From Synechococcus sp. HK05 (lineage in GTDB: Bacteria; Cyanobacteriota; Cyanobacteriia; PCC-6307; Cyanobiaceae): a stretch of DNA of 64,000 nucleotides. Shown one piece after another: positions 1 to 8,739 of this stretch. The stretch is from contig NZ_JAHRXJ010000004.1 in assembly GCF_019104765.1 (NCBI RefSeq), positions 248,001 to 312,000 on the forward strand, written 5' to 3'. Below the pieces are notes generated by a model that saw only the letters and a list, made by a program, of their open reading frames with translations, made no database searches and was not told where the DNA came from. How positions within the stretch are numbered: position 1 is the first letter of the stretch; each line of letters begins with the position of its first letter. Made by a program: the position numbers and the translations under genes.

Positions 1-522
1 CACGAACACGGTGGGGATGCAGAGCGTGATGCCATTCGGCGTCTGCATCAGGTAGGCCGGGCTGGTCACATCCCAGGCCGTGTAGCCACGGGCCTCAAAG
101 GTGGAGCGGATGCCGCCATTGGGGAAGGAGGAACCATCCGGCTCGCCCTGCACCAGGAGCTTGCCCGTGAATTCACTGATCACCGAGCCATCGCCCTGGG
201 GGGCAATGAATCCATCGTGCTTTTCAGCGGTGAGGTTGGTGAGCGGATAAAAAACGTGGGCGTAGTAGAGAGCGCCTCTGCGTGTGGCCCAGGCCTTCAT
301 CGCCTGCGCCACCACATCCGCCACCGAGGTGTCGAGCTTGCCGCCATGGGTGATGGTGCGCTGCAGCGACTTGAACACCGGCTTGGGGAGTGCCGACTTC
401 ATCGCCTCCAGGCTGAACACATCACTGGCCCAGAGCTCCTCCAGCGGAGCAGGCGCGGAAACCGGTGCCGGCGGGCGACCCAGGATGGTGTCGAGTGCCT
501 GAAGACGCGGCTGACTGGGCAT
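1..522 (-). CDS. glnN: Glutamine synthetase type III (GlnN), N-terminal part, cut by window edge
   Basis: This would form glutamine from glutamate, ammonia and ATP in the cytoplasm. The 174 visible codons read [17 protein letters not shown] at the start and contain the GSIII N-terminal segments [55 protein letters not shown] and [19 protein letters not shown]. This order is typical of the long hexameric/dodecameric GlnN enzymes and not of GlnA. The ATG at 522-520 starts the recognisable family sequence. Most of the roughly 720-residue protein lies beyond the left edge, so the active-site residues cannot be checked. In cyanobacteria glnN is usually under nitrogen (NtcA) control; upstream there is only an imperfect NtcA-like site. 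Confidence 0.9.
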   Translation of the reverse strand, partial: MPSQPRLQALDTILGRPPAPVSAPAPLEELWASDVFSLEAMKSALPKPVFKSLQRTITHGGKLDTSVADVVAQAMKAWATRRGALYYAHVFYPLTNLTAEKHDGFIAPQGDGSVISEFTGKLLVQGEPDGSSFPNGGIRSTFEARGYTAWDVTSPAYLMQTPNGITLCIPTVFV

Positions 523-558
523 GAATATGTGATGCACGTGACACCACCTAACGGGCCA

Positions 559-621
559 GAGGGGCCCCTCCCAAGCATCAATCGCTACCAGAAAACCAGA
601 AAGATCAACCTCTGTAGCGAT
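559..621. promoter_or_regulatory. Symmetric sequences upstream of glnN
   Basis: Two symmetric elements lie in the gap between divergent genes. GAGGGGCCCCTC (559-570) is a perfect 12-base palindrome. ATCGCTAC (581-588) is repeated inverted as GTAGCGAT (614-621) after a 25-base spacer. On the glnN strand one arm reads GTAGCGATTGATGC, which matches the NtcA pattern GTA-N8-TAC except for one base. No good -10 element is seen at the expected distance, so an NtcA role is only a possibility. Confidence 0.3.
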
Positions 622-704
622 CGGCACACAGCGGAATCGAGCTTCCAAGGAATGCTGAAACCCATCAACCGAACCCCAGCATTCGGTATCTTCGGCAACA
701 CATC

Positions 705-944
705 ATGGCTCTGCTGTACAAGGATCCCGCGATTGCAACCCTGATCCACAAGCAAACCCCCTATCGGGGCCAGTGGGTGATCTACCAAGCCGCCAATCTG
801 CTGTTCAAGGCCTGCCATGAAGTGCAGCAGCACAATGGCGAGCGCAAAGTGGTCGAACAGGTTTCGCTGCGGTCGTTGGCGGATGCCCAGGCGTTCTCCA
901 TTTACCTCAGCAGCTACGGATGGTCACGGGTGTTGGCACCATGA
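705..944 (+). CDS. Small hypothetical protein, 79 aa
   Basis: The product is a soluble, mixed alpha/beta-type small protein of unknown role, beginning MALLYKDPAIATLIHKQTPYRGQ and ending YGWSRVLAP. Composition is balanced, with no signal peptide or membrane segment. It has its own ATG, diverges from glnN, and its 182-base upstream gap could hold a promoter. Frame use is GC3-rich, like the neighbours. I do not recognise a named domain; it could be a lineage-specific cyanobacterial protein. Confidence 0.55.
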   Translation: MALLYKDPAIATLIHKQTPYRGQWVIYQAANLLFKACHEVQQHNGERKVVEQVSLRSLADAQAFSIYLSSYGWSRVLAP

Positions 945-1052
945 AGCTGCAGCAACCTGCGTGAACAACGGTTGATCGATCCCAAGTGAGGCATTAAGGA
1001 TTCTTGAACGCATCCCCAGCGCGGCCAGGGTGGACACAGTTCGCCCTGATTC

Positions 1053-1277
1053 ATGTATCGCCTGGAGGAACATCGGCAGAACGGATGGATGCCTGTGGCC
1101 CGCGGTTTATTCCGCAGCCGGATTCGCGCGGTGACCGCTGCACGCTCACGCACAGCCATCGCCGGCCACGCCCATCGTGTGGTGGATGTGGAGCTCAAGC
1201 TCACGACAGATCTGGTGCCCGCGGGATCGATTGATCAGCCGCACCACTGCTTAAGAGGAACCGAACCACCTCCATAA
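1053..1277 (+). CDS. Small basic hypothetical protein, 74 aa
   Basis: The first half (MYRLEEHRQNGWMPVARGLF, then an Arg/Ala-rich stretch ending in HRVVDVE) resembles short conserved picocyanobacterial proteins that I recall having a similar opening. The last 25 residues look less constrained. No membrane segment, signal or cysteine motif is present. It lies 97 bases before the chosen glycogen phosphorylase start on the same strand, so the two may be co-transcribed. Function is unknown and existence is moderately likely. Confidence 0.4.
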   Translation: MYRLEEHRQNGWMPVARGLFRSRIRAVTAARSRTAIAGHAHRVVDVELKLTTDLVPAGSIDQPHHCLRGTEPPP

Positions 1278-1373
1278 CAAGCTGTGTTTTTGTGCGGATT
1301 CACACCGCACGCACCGCCGTGTTCCGTTCCAGTGGAGCCATCACGTGATGCGATGGGCTCGGAGGAGATCGGG

Positions 1374-3764
1374 ATGACGGTTGCAACCCAGGGGTGTTTG
1401 GCGGATCAGATTCGCCGCCATTTGTTTTACAGCCAGGCGAAGTCGCCCACCCTGGCAAGCGAGCACGATTACTACATGGCGTTGTCGCTGGCTGTGCGCG
1501 ATCGCCTGCTGCAGAACTGGGTGGACACCGCCGAGGCCTACACCAACGCCGGCGTGCGCACAGCGGCGTATCTCTCCGCGGAATACCTGCTGGGGCCCCA
1601 CCTCGATAACAACCTGGTGAATCTCGGCATGCGCCGAGAGGCGGAGGAGGCCTGCGCGGCCCTGGGCCTCGATTTGGGCGCGTTGATCCGCTGTGAGCCG
1701 GAGCCTGGGCTGGGCAATGGCGGCCTCGGACGGCTGGCCGCCTGCTTTCAGGAATCCCTGGCCAGCCTGGAGCTGCCCGCCATTGGCTACGGAATCCGCT
1801 ACGAGTTCGGGATCTTTCGCCAGAGCATCAACCATCAGGGCCAGCAGGAGAGCACCGATGCCTGGCTGTCGCAAGGCAATCCCTGGGAGGTGATCCGGCC
1901 GGAATGGTGTTATCCGGTTCAGATCGGATCGCAGACGGTGCTGGGCATCGCCCACGACACGCCGATCACCGGGTATGGCGTTCGCACGGCCAACACGCTG
2001 CGACTGTGGTCGGCCATGGCACCGGAAGCGTTCGACTTTGCCTCCTTCAATGCCGGCGATTACACCCGGGCGGTGCTGGCGAAGGTGCAGAGCGAAACCC
2101 TCAGCAAGGTGCTCTACCCCAATGATGAGTTTGAGCAGGGCAAACGCCTGCGGCTGAGCCAGCAGATCTTTTTCGTATCGTGCTCCCTGCAGGACATGCT
2201 GCGCATCCTCAAGAAGCAAGGCCTGCCGGTGAGCGAGTTCCATCGCAAGTTCGCGGTGCAGCTCAACGACACCCACCCCGCCATCGCCGTGGCGGAACTG
2301 ATGCGCCTGTTGATCGATCAGGAAGGGTTGGACTGGGATCAAGCCTGGGCCATCACCACCGCCAGCCTCAGCTACACCAACCACACCCTGCTGCCGGAAG
2401 CCCTGGAAACCTGGGGGGTAGAGCTGTTTGAGCAACTGCTGCCGCGTCAGCTGCAGATCATTTACGAGATCAACGCCCGCTTCCTGCGCATGGTGCGGCT
2501 GCGCTACCCCGGCCAACCGGAGGTGCTCTCGAAGGTGTCGTTGATTGAAGAAGGCAGCAAACGGCGCGTGCGGATGGCGCACCTTGCCGTGGTGGGCTGC
2601 CACCACACCAACGGCGTGGCGGAATTGCACAGCCAACTGCTGCGCGATCAGGTGCTGGCGGATTTCGCCCGGCTGTGGCCCGAGCGCTTCACCAACGTGA
2701 CCAATGGCGTGACTCCGCGCCGCTGGCTGGCCGTGGCCAATCCCTTCCTCTCCCAGCTGCTCGACGACTCGATCGGCAGCGACTGGCGCCGTGATCTGAA
2801 TCAGCTGGAACGGCTGGAGCCCCTGCTCAGCGATGGCGGCTTCCTGGAGCGTTGGCAGCAGATGCGCGGCCAGGCCAAACAGCGGTTGGCGGAGCACATC
2901 CATCAGGAGCTGGGCGTACTGGTGGATCACACCTCCCTGTTTGATGTGCAGGTGAAGCGGATCCACGAATACAAGCGCCAACATCTGGCGGCGCTCGAGG
3001 TGGTGCAGCGCTACCTACGCCTGCGGGCCGGTGAAGATCTGCCGCCGCGCACCGTGATCTTCGGAGGCAAGGCGGCTCCGGGTTATGCGATGGCGAAGTT
3101 GATCATCCGCCTGATCGTGGGGATTGCGGAGATGGTGAACATGGATCCGGCCATGGGCGGACGCCTACGGGTGGTGTTCCTGCCCAACTTCAGCGTGAGC
3201 CTGGGGCAACTCACCTACCCGGCGGTGGATCTCTCTGAGCAAATCTCCACGGCGGGTAAGGAAGCCTCTGGCACCGGCAACATGAAGATGGCCCTGAACG
3301 GTGCCGTGACCATCGGCACGTTGGATGGCGCCAATGTGGAAATCCGCGAGAAGGTTGGCGACAACAACTTCTACCTGTTCGGGCACACGGCCGAACAGGT
3401 GCACGAGCTCAAGGCGAAGGGGTATCACCCCTGGCCTTGGCTGGAGCAGAACGGGAATCTGCGGGAGGCCCTGGCGTTGATCGCCTCCGGCCACTTCAGC
3501 GAAGGCGACCGGAGCCTGTTCCAGCCTCTGCTGAACAACCTCACGCAAACGGATCCATTTCTGGTGATGGCGGATGCGGCCGATTACAGCCGCGCCCAGA
3601 ACGCCGTGGATGCGGGTTGGCGCAACCCAGACGACTGGGCCAGGGCCTCGATCACCAACACGATGCGCTGCGGCTACTTCAGCAGCGACCGCTCGATTCA
3701 GGACTACGCCGAGCGCATCTGGAATCTGCGGCCGCTCTCGATCAACACCGCCACAAGCGGCTGA
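1374..3764 (+). CDS. glgP: Glycogen phosphorylase (GT35), 796 aa
   Basis: The enzyme releases glucose-1-phosphate from glycogen ends using orthophosphate and pyridoxal phosphate. The N-terminal third carries SLAVRDRLLQNW, YLSAEYLLGP, GNGGLGRLAACF and GYGIRYEFGIF; the middle has LNDTHPAIAVAELMRLL and TNVTNGVTPRRWL; near residue 640 the PLP signature EASGTGNMKMALN places the cofactor lysine in NMK. The frame is open from 1284, but the ATG at 1374 has GGAGGAG six bases before it and begins where family similarity begins, so I chose it. Length matches bacterial GlgP. It ends six bases before the convergent tautomerase gene. No regulatory site is evident. Confidence 0.95.
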   Translation: MTVATQGCLADQIRRHLFYSQAKSPTLASEHDYYMALSLAVRDRLLQNWVDTAEAYTNAGVRTAAYLSAEYLLGPHLDNNLVNLGMRREAEEACAALGLDLGALIRCEPEPGLGNGGLGRLAACFQESLASLELPAIGYGIRYEFGIFRQSINHQGQQESTDAWLSQGNPWEVIRPEWCYPVQIGSQTVLGIAHDTPITGYGVRTANTLRLWSAMAPEAFDFASFNAGDYTRAVLAKVQSETLSKVLYPNDEFEQGKRLRLSQQIFFVSCSLQDMLRILKKQGLPVSEFHRKFAVQLNDTHPAIAVAELMRLLIDQEGLDWDQAWAITTASLSYTNHTLLPEALETWGVELFEQLLPRQLQIIYEINARFLRMVRLRYPGQPEVLSKVSLIEEGSKRRVRMAHLAVVGCHHTNGVAELHSQLLRDQVLADFARLWPERFTNVTNGVTPRRWLAVANPFLSQLLDDSIGSDWRRDLNQLERLEPLLSDGGFLERWQQMRGQAKQRLAEHIHQELGVLVDHTSLFDVQVKRIHEYKRQHLAALEVVQRYLRLRAGEDLPPRTVIFGGKAAPGYAMAKLIIRLIVGIAEMVNMDPAMGGRLRVVFLPNFSVSLGQLTYPAVDLSEQISTAGKEASGTGNMKMALNGAVTIGTLDGANVEIREKVGDNNFYLFGHTAEQVHELKAKGYHPWPWLEQNGNLREALALIASGHFSEGDRSLFQPLLNNLTQTDPFLVMADAADYSRAQNAVDAGWRNPDDWARASITNTMRCGYFSSDRSIQDYAERIWNLRPLSINTATSG

Positions 3765-3770
3765 GGGCGA

Positions 3771-4109
3771 TCAGCCGAAGGTGCGGCCGTCCCAGCCCCA
3801 GCTGCCGGCGGCCACATCCTCGAATTGGATATAGATGCGATCGGCTGGGATGCCGGTGCGGGCACTGATCAGCTCACAGAAGGCGGCACTCATCGCCGGC
3901 GGACGCAATGATCCGATCGACTTGATCTCTACATAGGCGCTGGGGTCGGTGCCACCGCCAAAGGTCATCGACACGCCGGTTTCGAGGAGCGTCATCACAT
4001 ACATCTCCGGCTTACCGGTCTGCTGCGCCAGGGTGGAGGAGAGCTCCTGCAGCAGCTCCGTGGCGTTGGCAATCTCCGGGAGCGAGGTGCGCAGATTGAT
4101 CAGGGGCAC
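3771..4109 (-). CDS. MIF-like tautomerase (phenylpyruvate tautomerase family), 112 aa
   Basis: Members of the macrophage-migration-inhibitory-factor family tautomerise keto/enol substrates such as phenylpyruvate using an N-terminal proline. The reading starts at GTG and gives M-PLINLRTSLPE, leaving Pro2 as the catalytic base. Later segments KPEMYVMTLLETGVSMTFGG, AYVEIKSIGSL and GIPADRIYIQFEDV match the beta-alpha-beta MIF fold, and the length is exactly that of the family. Extending to upstream starts would bury the proline, which is why GTG 4109 is preferred despite a weak ribosome binding site. The physiological substrate is unknown. Confidence 0.85.
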   Translation of the reverse strand: MPLINLRTSLPEIANATELLQELSSTLAQQTGKPEMYVMTLLETGVSMTFGGGTDPSAYVEIKSIGSLRPPAMSAAFCELISARTGIPADRIYIQFEDVAAGSWGWDGRTFG

Positions 4110-4278
4110 AGCGATCGAGAAGCTCTGGCCGCATGGTGCCACGGGTGCAGAGGGCATGCGATTCCGTGAGCATTCGTTGCGCAAGCTGGCCGCCCACGGC
4201 CCATCGATGCAGGATCGATTCAGGCGCCCTGAACACCGCGCCGCTCTGAGCGCCACTCTCCCTTGCCCGGCTGCTCCG

Positions 4279-4315
4279 GAACGCCCTCGGCCACCCAGCC
4301 GGGGGCGTTCTGTTG
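4279..4315. terminator. Hairpin GAACGCCC…GGGCGTTC
   Basis: An 8-base-pair stem, GAACGCCC (4279-4286) with GGGCGTTC (4303-4310), encloses a GC-rich loop and is followed by TGTTG on the plus strand. It lies in the gap between the divergent tautomerase and SelO genes. The T-tract is poor, so it could be a leader structure instead of a terminator. Confidence 0.35.
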
Positions 4316-4357
4316 GTGAGCACAACCATGATGGGCCCAGCGTGAAACGCCCAAGCC

Positions 4358-6028
4358 ATGGCAGCCAGTATCAGCAGCTTCGCTGAATTCGCCGAGCGGG
4401 CCGATTATTCGCTGCTGGAGGCTCTCAACGCTGATCCGGATGCCACAAACGATGGCAACGACCATCAGCCGCGGCAGGTGAGATCCGGGCATTACGTGCC
4501 GGTCACGCCCACGCCGCTGCCTGAAGCGGAGTACGTGGCCCACAGCCAAGTGCTCTTCGATGAGCTTGGGCTCAGCGATGCGCTCGCCCACGATGCCTGC
4601 TTCCGCAGGCTGTTTTCAGGCGACAGCACGGTGGCAACGGGGCCGATGCGCCCCTTCGGCTGGGCGACGGGCTACGCCCTCTCGATCTACGGCACCGAAT
4701 ACACCCAGCAGTGCCCCTTCGGCACCGGCAATGGCTACGGCGATGGACGCGCCATCTCGATTTTCGAAGGGCTGTTTGAAGGCAGGCGCTGGGAGATGCA
4801 GCTCAAAGGCGGTGGGCCCACGCCCTACTGCCGCGGCGCCGATGGCCGAGCCGTGCTGCGCTCGAGCGTGCGCGAGTTTCTGGCGCAGGAATTGATGCAC
4901 GCGCTTGGGGTGCCCACCTCCCGCTCACTCACGCTCTACATGTCGCGCGCCGAAGGGGTGCGGCGGCCCTGGTACAGCGAGGGATCGCGCTCGTTTGATC
5001 CCGACGTGATGGTGAACAACCCAGCGGCGATCACCACGCGGGTGGCGCCGTCGTTTCTGCGGGTGGGGCAGCTGGAGTTGTTTGCCCGGCGGGCGCGCAG
5101 CAACGCCCATGCCGGCGCCCTGCGCGAGCTGCAGATGATCACGGCGCATCTGATTGAGCGCAATTACAGGGTTCAGATCAATGCGGCCCTGCCCTTCAAC
5201 GCGCAGGTGCTGGAGCTGGCGCGCCTGTTCCGCGGGCGGCTCACCGCTTTGGTGGCGAACTGGATGCGCGTGGGCTACTGCCAGGGCAACTTCAACAGCG
5301 ACAACTGCGCCGCCGGCGGCACCACGCTCGACTACGGCCCCTTCGGCTTCTGCGAACTGTTCGATCCGCGCTTCCAGCCGTGGACCGGCGGCGGCGAGCA
5401 CTTCTGCTTCTTCAACCAGCCGGCGGCGGCTGAAGTGAATTACGGCATGTTCGTGAAATCACTGCGGCCGTTGCTGGACGGCGACAACGCAGCCCTGGAA
5501 GAGCTGGATGCCATCCAGGCCGGCTTTGCCGAGGCAATGGCTGAGGCGCTGGAGACGATGTGGACCGCCAAGCTCGGCCTCCCCAGCTACCACCCCGAGC
5601 TGATCCAGGAGCTGCTGCAGCTGCTGGTGGGTTCGCGGGCCGACTACACCATCTTTTTCCGCCGGCTCTCAGCGATCCCCGAGAGCGTGGAAGCGCTCAA
5701 GCCGAGCTTTTATGTGCCAAGCGAAGAGGATGTCGATCAGCGCTGGATGGGCTGGCTGCAGCGCTGGCGCGCGCAGATCGGCAACCCGGAGGAGACATCC
5801 ACCGCCATGCAGCGCGTAAACCCCGCGATCACCTGGCGTGAATGGCTGATCGCCCCGGCCTATGAGCAAGCTGCCACGGGCGACTTCAGCCTGATCCGCG
5901 AGCTGCAAACCCTGTTCGGCGATCCCTACTCCACCCCAGCGGCGGAGCTAGCGGCGCGCTACGACCAGCTCAAGCCACGGGAGTTCTTCAACGCCGGCGG
6001 GGTGTCGCACTACAGCTGCTCGTCGTGA
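4358..6028 (+). CDS. selO: SelO/YdiU-family protein adenylyltransferase, 556 aa
   Basis: SelO pseudokinases transfer AMP from ATP to protein hydroxyl groups, linked in bacteria to redox stress. The family signature runs through QCPFGTGNGYGDGRAISIFEG, WEMQLKGGGPTPYCRGADGRAVLRSSVREFLAQE, GVPTSRSL, HLIERNY, NFNSDNCAAGGTTLDYGPFGF and a C-terminal FFNAGGVSHYSCSS. The lysine in MQLKGGGPTPY and the later D-Y-G segment occupy the inverted ATP-binding kinase-like site. Length is at the long end of the family. The C-terminus is rich in serine and cysteine (YSCSS), reminiscent of the position where other SelO proteins carry a C-terminal redox cysteine. It converges with the dehydrogenase after four bases. 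Confidence 0.9.
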   Translation: MAASISSFAEFAERADYSLLEALNADPDATNDGNDHQPRQVRSGHYVPVTPTPLPEAEYVAHSQVLFDELGLSDALAHDACFRRLFSGDSTVATGPMRPFGWATGYALSIYGTEYTQQCPFGTGNGYGDGRAISIFEGLFEGRRWEMQLKGGGPTPYCRGADGRAVLRSSVREFLAQELMHALGVPTSRSLTLYMSRAEGVRRPWYSEGSRSFDPDVMVNNPAAITTRVAPSFLRVGQLELFARRARSNAHAGALRELQMITAHLIERNYRVQINAALPFNAQVLELARLFRGRLTALVANWMRVGYCQGNFNSDNCAAGGTTLDYGPFGFCELFDPRFQPWTGGGEHFCFFNQPAAAEVNYGMFVKSLRPLLDGDNAALEELDAIQAGFAEAMAEALETMWTAKLGLPSYHPELIQELLQLLVGSRADYTIFFRRLSAIPESVEALKPSFYVPSEEDVDQRWMGWLQRWRAQIGNPEETSTAMQRVNPAITWREWLIAPAYEQAATGDFSLIRELQTLFGDPYSTPAAELAARYDQLKPREFFNAGGVSHYSCSS

Positions 6029-6032
6029 GGCG

Positions 6033-6854
6033 TCAGCCGAGCATGCGCGAGCGCACCAGGGAATCCCACAAGCGCGTGGGCATGAAGCGCTGCACCAGCA
6101 CCGCCTCCGATTCGCTGCCGCAGCGGTAGCGGGGATTGGGATCGCGAGCCTCCAGGGCCGTTGCAATGGTGCGAGCCACCACCTCAGGCTCTGAGCCCTT
6201 GCGGAACCCCTCAGCCCAGCCCGCAGCAACCCGGCGCATCATCGAACCCCAAACAGGGTGAAGCCCTTCGCGCTGCATGGCATCCGCGGTAACGCCCTCA
6301 AACCCCGTGCGGATCAAGCCGGGCTCTACCAGCACCACGTGAACGCCGAACTGGTGCAGCTCCAGGCGCAGGGCATCACTGATCGCCTCCACGGCATGTT
6401 TGCTCGCGCCATACCAACCGGCTCCGGGCGTCACGAAGCGGCCGGCGATGGAGGAGAGGTTCACGATGCAGCCGCGGCGCCGCTCGCGCATCGCCGGCAG
6501 CAGCAGCTGGGTGAGACCGACCAGGCCGAACACATTCACCTCAAACATCGCCCGGGCCCGATCGAGCTCCATGGTTTCCACCGGGCCCACATCGCCATAG
6601 CCGGCGTTGTTCACCAGCGCATCGAGCGCGCCAACGCGATCGTTGATGGCGTGCGCGAGCGCCTCGCGGGAGCTCGGGTCGACCAAATCGAGGGTGAAGA
6701 TCTCAGCGCCGCGGCTGCGCAGCGGTTCCATCGCCTCAACCCGGCGCGCTGCCGCCATCACCCGCCAGCCCTGATCGATCAGGCGATGTGCCGTGGCCAA
6801 GCCGATGCCGCTGGAGGCACCGGTGATCAACACACTGCGGCGGGCGTCAGCCAT
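6033..6854 (-). CDS. Short-chain dehydrogenase/reductase, 273 aa
   Basis: This is a classical SDR oxidoreductase using NAD(P)H on an unknown substrate. The nucleotide-binding motif TGASSGIG is at residues 11-18, LVNNAGYG follows, NLSSIAGRF holds the catalytic serine, and WYGASKHAVEA supplies the YxxxK pair. ARR after the second beta strand suggests NADP preference (inference). The ATG at 6854 begins just before the Rossmann strand; upstream in-frame residues look non-coding. It is divergent from the CopD-like gene. Confidence 0.9.
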   Translation of the reverse strand: MADARRSVLITGASSGIGLATAHRLIDQGWRVMAAARRVEAMEPLRSRGAEIFTLDLVDPSSREALAHAINDRVGALDALVNNAGYGDVGPVETMELDRARAMFEVNVFGLVGLTQLLLPAMRERRRGCIVNLSSIAGRFVTPGAGWYGASKHAVEAISDALRLELHQFGVHVVLVEPGLIRTGFEGVTADAMQREGLHPVWGSMMRRVAAGWAEGFRKGSEPEVVARTIATALEARDPNPRYRCGSESEAVLVQRFMPTRLWDSLVRSRMLG

Positions 6855-6926
6855 CGGATTGCAAGCGACGGCTGCACTGTGGCGAAGAAAGCCGGGTGAT
6901 GCTGCACTGGAGCAGTGCTTGTGGCA

Positions 6927-7376
6927 ATGTCGATCTTTCCCGTTCTGGTGATCGTGCATGCCCTGGCGGCCACGGTGTGGACCGGCGGGCACCTGGTGCT
7001 GGATCTGCGGGTGTTGCCCAGAGCACTCAAGGAGCAGAACGCCCAGCGCATCCGCGACTTCGAAGAGCTGTTTGAACCCCTCGGCCTCACGGCCTTGGCG
7101 ATCCAGGTGATCACGGGCCTGTGGATGGGCTGGATCTACCTTCCCGACTATCAGGGCTTGTTCGATCCCAGCAACCCGATCGGGATCTTGATTGGCACCA
7201 AGCTCGTGTTGCTAGCTGCTACCGCGGCCCTTGCGGTGCATGCGCGCCTGCGCCTGATCCCGCAGCTCAGCGACAGCAACCTCAGCGGGCTGGCCTGGCA
7301 TATCCGCGGCATCACGGCCTTGGCGATCGCGTTTGTGGTGGTGGGCGGCCTGATTCGCGTGGGTGGAGTGAGCTGA
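6927..7376 (+). CDS. CopD-like four-helix membrane protein, 149 aa
   Basis: This integral membrane protein resembles the CopD/YcnJ-type putative copper-resistance or cytochrome-like family. VLVIVHALAATVWTGGHLVLDLRVLPRAL contains histidines and the helix pattern typical of the family; three further hydrophobic segments follow near 55-75, 90-110 and 125-145. The frame is open from a GTG at 6915, but ATG 6927 fits family lengths best; a GGAG at 6909 would also suit GTG 6921. Whether it handles copper or binds heme cannot be told from sequence. Confidence 0.75.
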   Translation: MSIFPVLVIVHALAATVWTGGHLVLDLRVLPRALKEQNAQRIRDFEELFEPLGLTALAIQVITGLWMGWIYLPDYQGLFDPSNPIGILIGTKLVLLAATAALAVHARLRLIPQLSDSNLSGLAWHIRGITALAIAFVVVGGLIRVGGVS

Positions 7377-7617
7377 TTCAGCTCTGCAGCAGTACGGAAA
7401 GAGGAACCTCTACGCCCTGCCACAGGGCCACCAGTTTGATTACTTTGAAGTTGAGGGAAGGGAAGGGATCAACCCCACCTTCACCAACAAAGGAGGTGCG
7501 CCGACGATGCGTGAACCCCACAGTGAACTCGGTGATGTGGCGCGAACATCGCCCCGTAGCAGCAACAGCGATACGCCACTTTGGATGCCTGGATTGATGA
7601 TCCCCTGGGCTGGATAA
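7372..7617 (+). pseudogene. Open frame without a start codon, likely gene remnant
   Basis: Directly after the CopD-like stop, one plus-strand frame stays open for 82 codons to TAA at 7615. It encodes a natural-looking peptide with LQQYGKRNLYALPQGHQFD and YFEVEGREGINPTFTNKGG. No ATG, GTG or TTG precedes this part; the first usable start is ATG 7507. That suggests the 3' end of a gene whose beginning was lost. I do not recognise the family. Codon composition is less GC3-biased than that of the neighbours. Confidence 0.3.
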
Positions 7618-7785
7618 CCCGGGCCGCGATCACAACTGCTGAGGTCAAGCCCCGAGCATTTCTCGGCAGAGACGTGACCGCTTTCCTTGCCTGCCAGGCC
7701 CAAGACAGGTGAATCGTGAAACCCACCGACACCCGACCAAGACGACCGCGAGATGCCAGCGGTGAACCCTTGCAACCGGTGCTAA

Positions 7786-7811
7786 GGCGCCCCCTACGGG
7801 GCGCCTTGTTT
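7786..7811 (+). terminator. Intrinsic terminator, 8-bp stem and TTGTTT
   Basis: GGCGCCCC and GGGGCGCC pair perfectly around a four-base CTAC loop (7786-7805) and are followed by TTGTTT. It would end transcription coming from the CopD-like gene and the remnant after it, and insulates the operon that begins at 7839. Confidence 0.75.
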
Positions 7812-7838
7812 GGATGATGAGTATCTCAGGATCGATTG

Positions 7839-8066
7839 ATGCTTCCTCTCCTGGCCACCATCACTGCAACAGCGCTGTTGGCGCAGGCCAATCCCCTGAT
7901 GATTCCCGCCAAAAACGGCAACACCTGCCCGGGCGGCACCAGCTACGCCGGCGCGGGCTACTGCAAGGTGCGCGGCAATGTTCAGTACTTCCCTGCCAAG
8001 AACGGCACCACCTGCCCGGGCGGTAGTTCCTACGCCGGAGCCGGTTATTGCAAGGTGCGCCAGTGA
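7839..8066 (+). CDS. Exported peptide with two CPGG…GAGYC repeats, 75 aa
   Basis: A short signal peptide (MLPLLATITATALLAQA) precedes a mature chain made almost entirely of two copies of a 23-residue unit, PAKNGxTCPGG followed by xSYAGAGYCKVR. The cysteines are C30-C42 and C59-C71, each pair twelve residues apart, suggesting one disulfide loop per unit. Between the two copies 10 of 23 codons differ but 8 of those changes are silent, so the protein sequence is under selection. The ATG at 7839 follows a possible TTG. Its stop overlaps the next gene in GTGA, implying translational coupling with the HD hydrolase. Two other genes in this window share the unit. Function unknown. Confidence 0.8.
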   Translation: MLPLLATITATALLAQANPLMIPAKNGNTCPGGTSYAGAGYCKVRGNVQYFPAKNGTTCPGGSSYAGAGYCKVRQ

Positions 8067-8728
8067 GCGCCTCAGCACCGGTGATCAGCGCCCGCTACGG
8101 AGAAGCCCTGCTGTGGGCCGAGGAGCTCCACCGCGACCAATGCCGTAAGGGCAAAGCCGTTCCCTACATCTCCCACCTGATCAGCGTCAGCGCCCTGGTG
8201 TGGGAAGACGGCGGCACAGAAGAGCAAGCCATCGCCGCTCTGCTGCACGACGCCATTGAGGACGCCGGCCAGAGCCATGCCTCCATCGCTGAACGCTTTG
8301 GAGAAGCCGTGGCCGACATCGTGCGCGATTGCACCGACACCAGCGATAACGCACCACCGGGCGAAAAGGAGCCTTGGCTACTGCGCAAAACCCGCACCAT
8401 CGCCTCCCTCAAGCACAAGCCTGAGGTCTCACTGTTGGTGACAGCCGCCGATAAAGCCCACAACGCCGGCGACATGGTGCTCGATGCGAGACGTGATCCG
8501 ACGATGTGGAGCAAGTTCAACGCTGGGCTGGAGGGATCGGCCTGGTATCTGCTGCGAATCCACCAGCAGCTGAAACGCCAGCTGCCTCAGAGCCGCTCGG
8601 TGGAACGGATGGGAGAAGCCGTGAGTGAAATCCTCGCGATGGAGAGCTTTCAGCGCCTCGTGCCAGAGGGGTTCGCACCGGCTGTATGGGCAGCGGGATA
8701 TGCGGATCGCATCAGGACGCAGGAGTAA
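8063..8728 (+). CDS. MESH1/RSH-like HD-domain phosphohydrolase, 221 aa
   Basis: The protein resembles the hydrolase half of RelA/SpoT and the stand-alone MESH1 enzymes that remove pyrophosphate from (p)ppGpp or phosphate from NADPH. Expected metal ligands are present with the right spacing: H38 in YISHLISVS, H62-D63 in ALLHDAIED, and D130 in AADKAHN. No synthetase or TGS domain follows. The GTG start overlaps the stop of the exported-peptide gene (GTGA), with AAGG upstream. It is probably in one operon with the preceding peptide and the following nuclease. Substrate is inferred from fold only; it could act on another nucleotide. Confidence 0.8.
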   Translation: MSASAPVISARYGEALLWAEELHRDQCRKGKAVPYISHLISVSALVWEDGGTEEQAIAALLHDAIEDAGQSHASIAERFGEAVADIVRDCTDTSDNAPPGEKEPWLLRKTRTIASLKHKPEVSLLVTAADKAHNAGDMVLDARRDPTMWSKFNAGLEGSAWYLLRIHQQLKRQLPQSRSVERMGEAVSEILAMESFQRLVPEGFAPAVWAAGYADRIRTQE

Positions 8729-8739
8729 TTCCCCTGTCC

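Noticed and set aside
575-588. GTAGCGATTGATGC as an NtcA site for glnN
   Set aside because: One mismatch to GTA-N8-TAC and no -10 box at the right distance; listed only as a weak symmetric region.
1341-2984. 547-codon open frame on the minus strand
   Set aside because: It is antisense to glycogen phosphorylase; His/Gln-rich shadow sequence caused by high GC3, with no family features.
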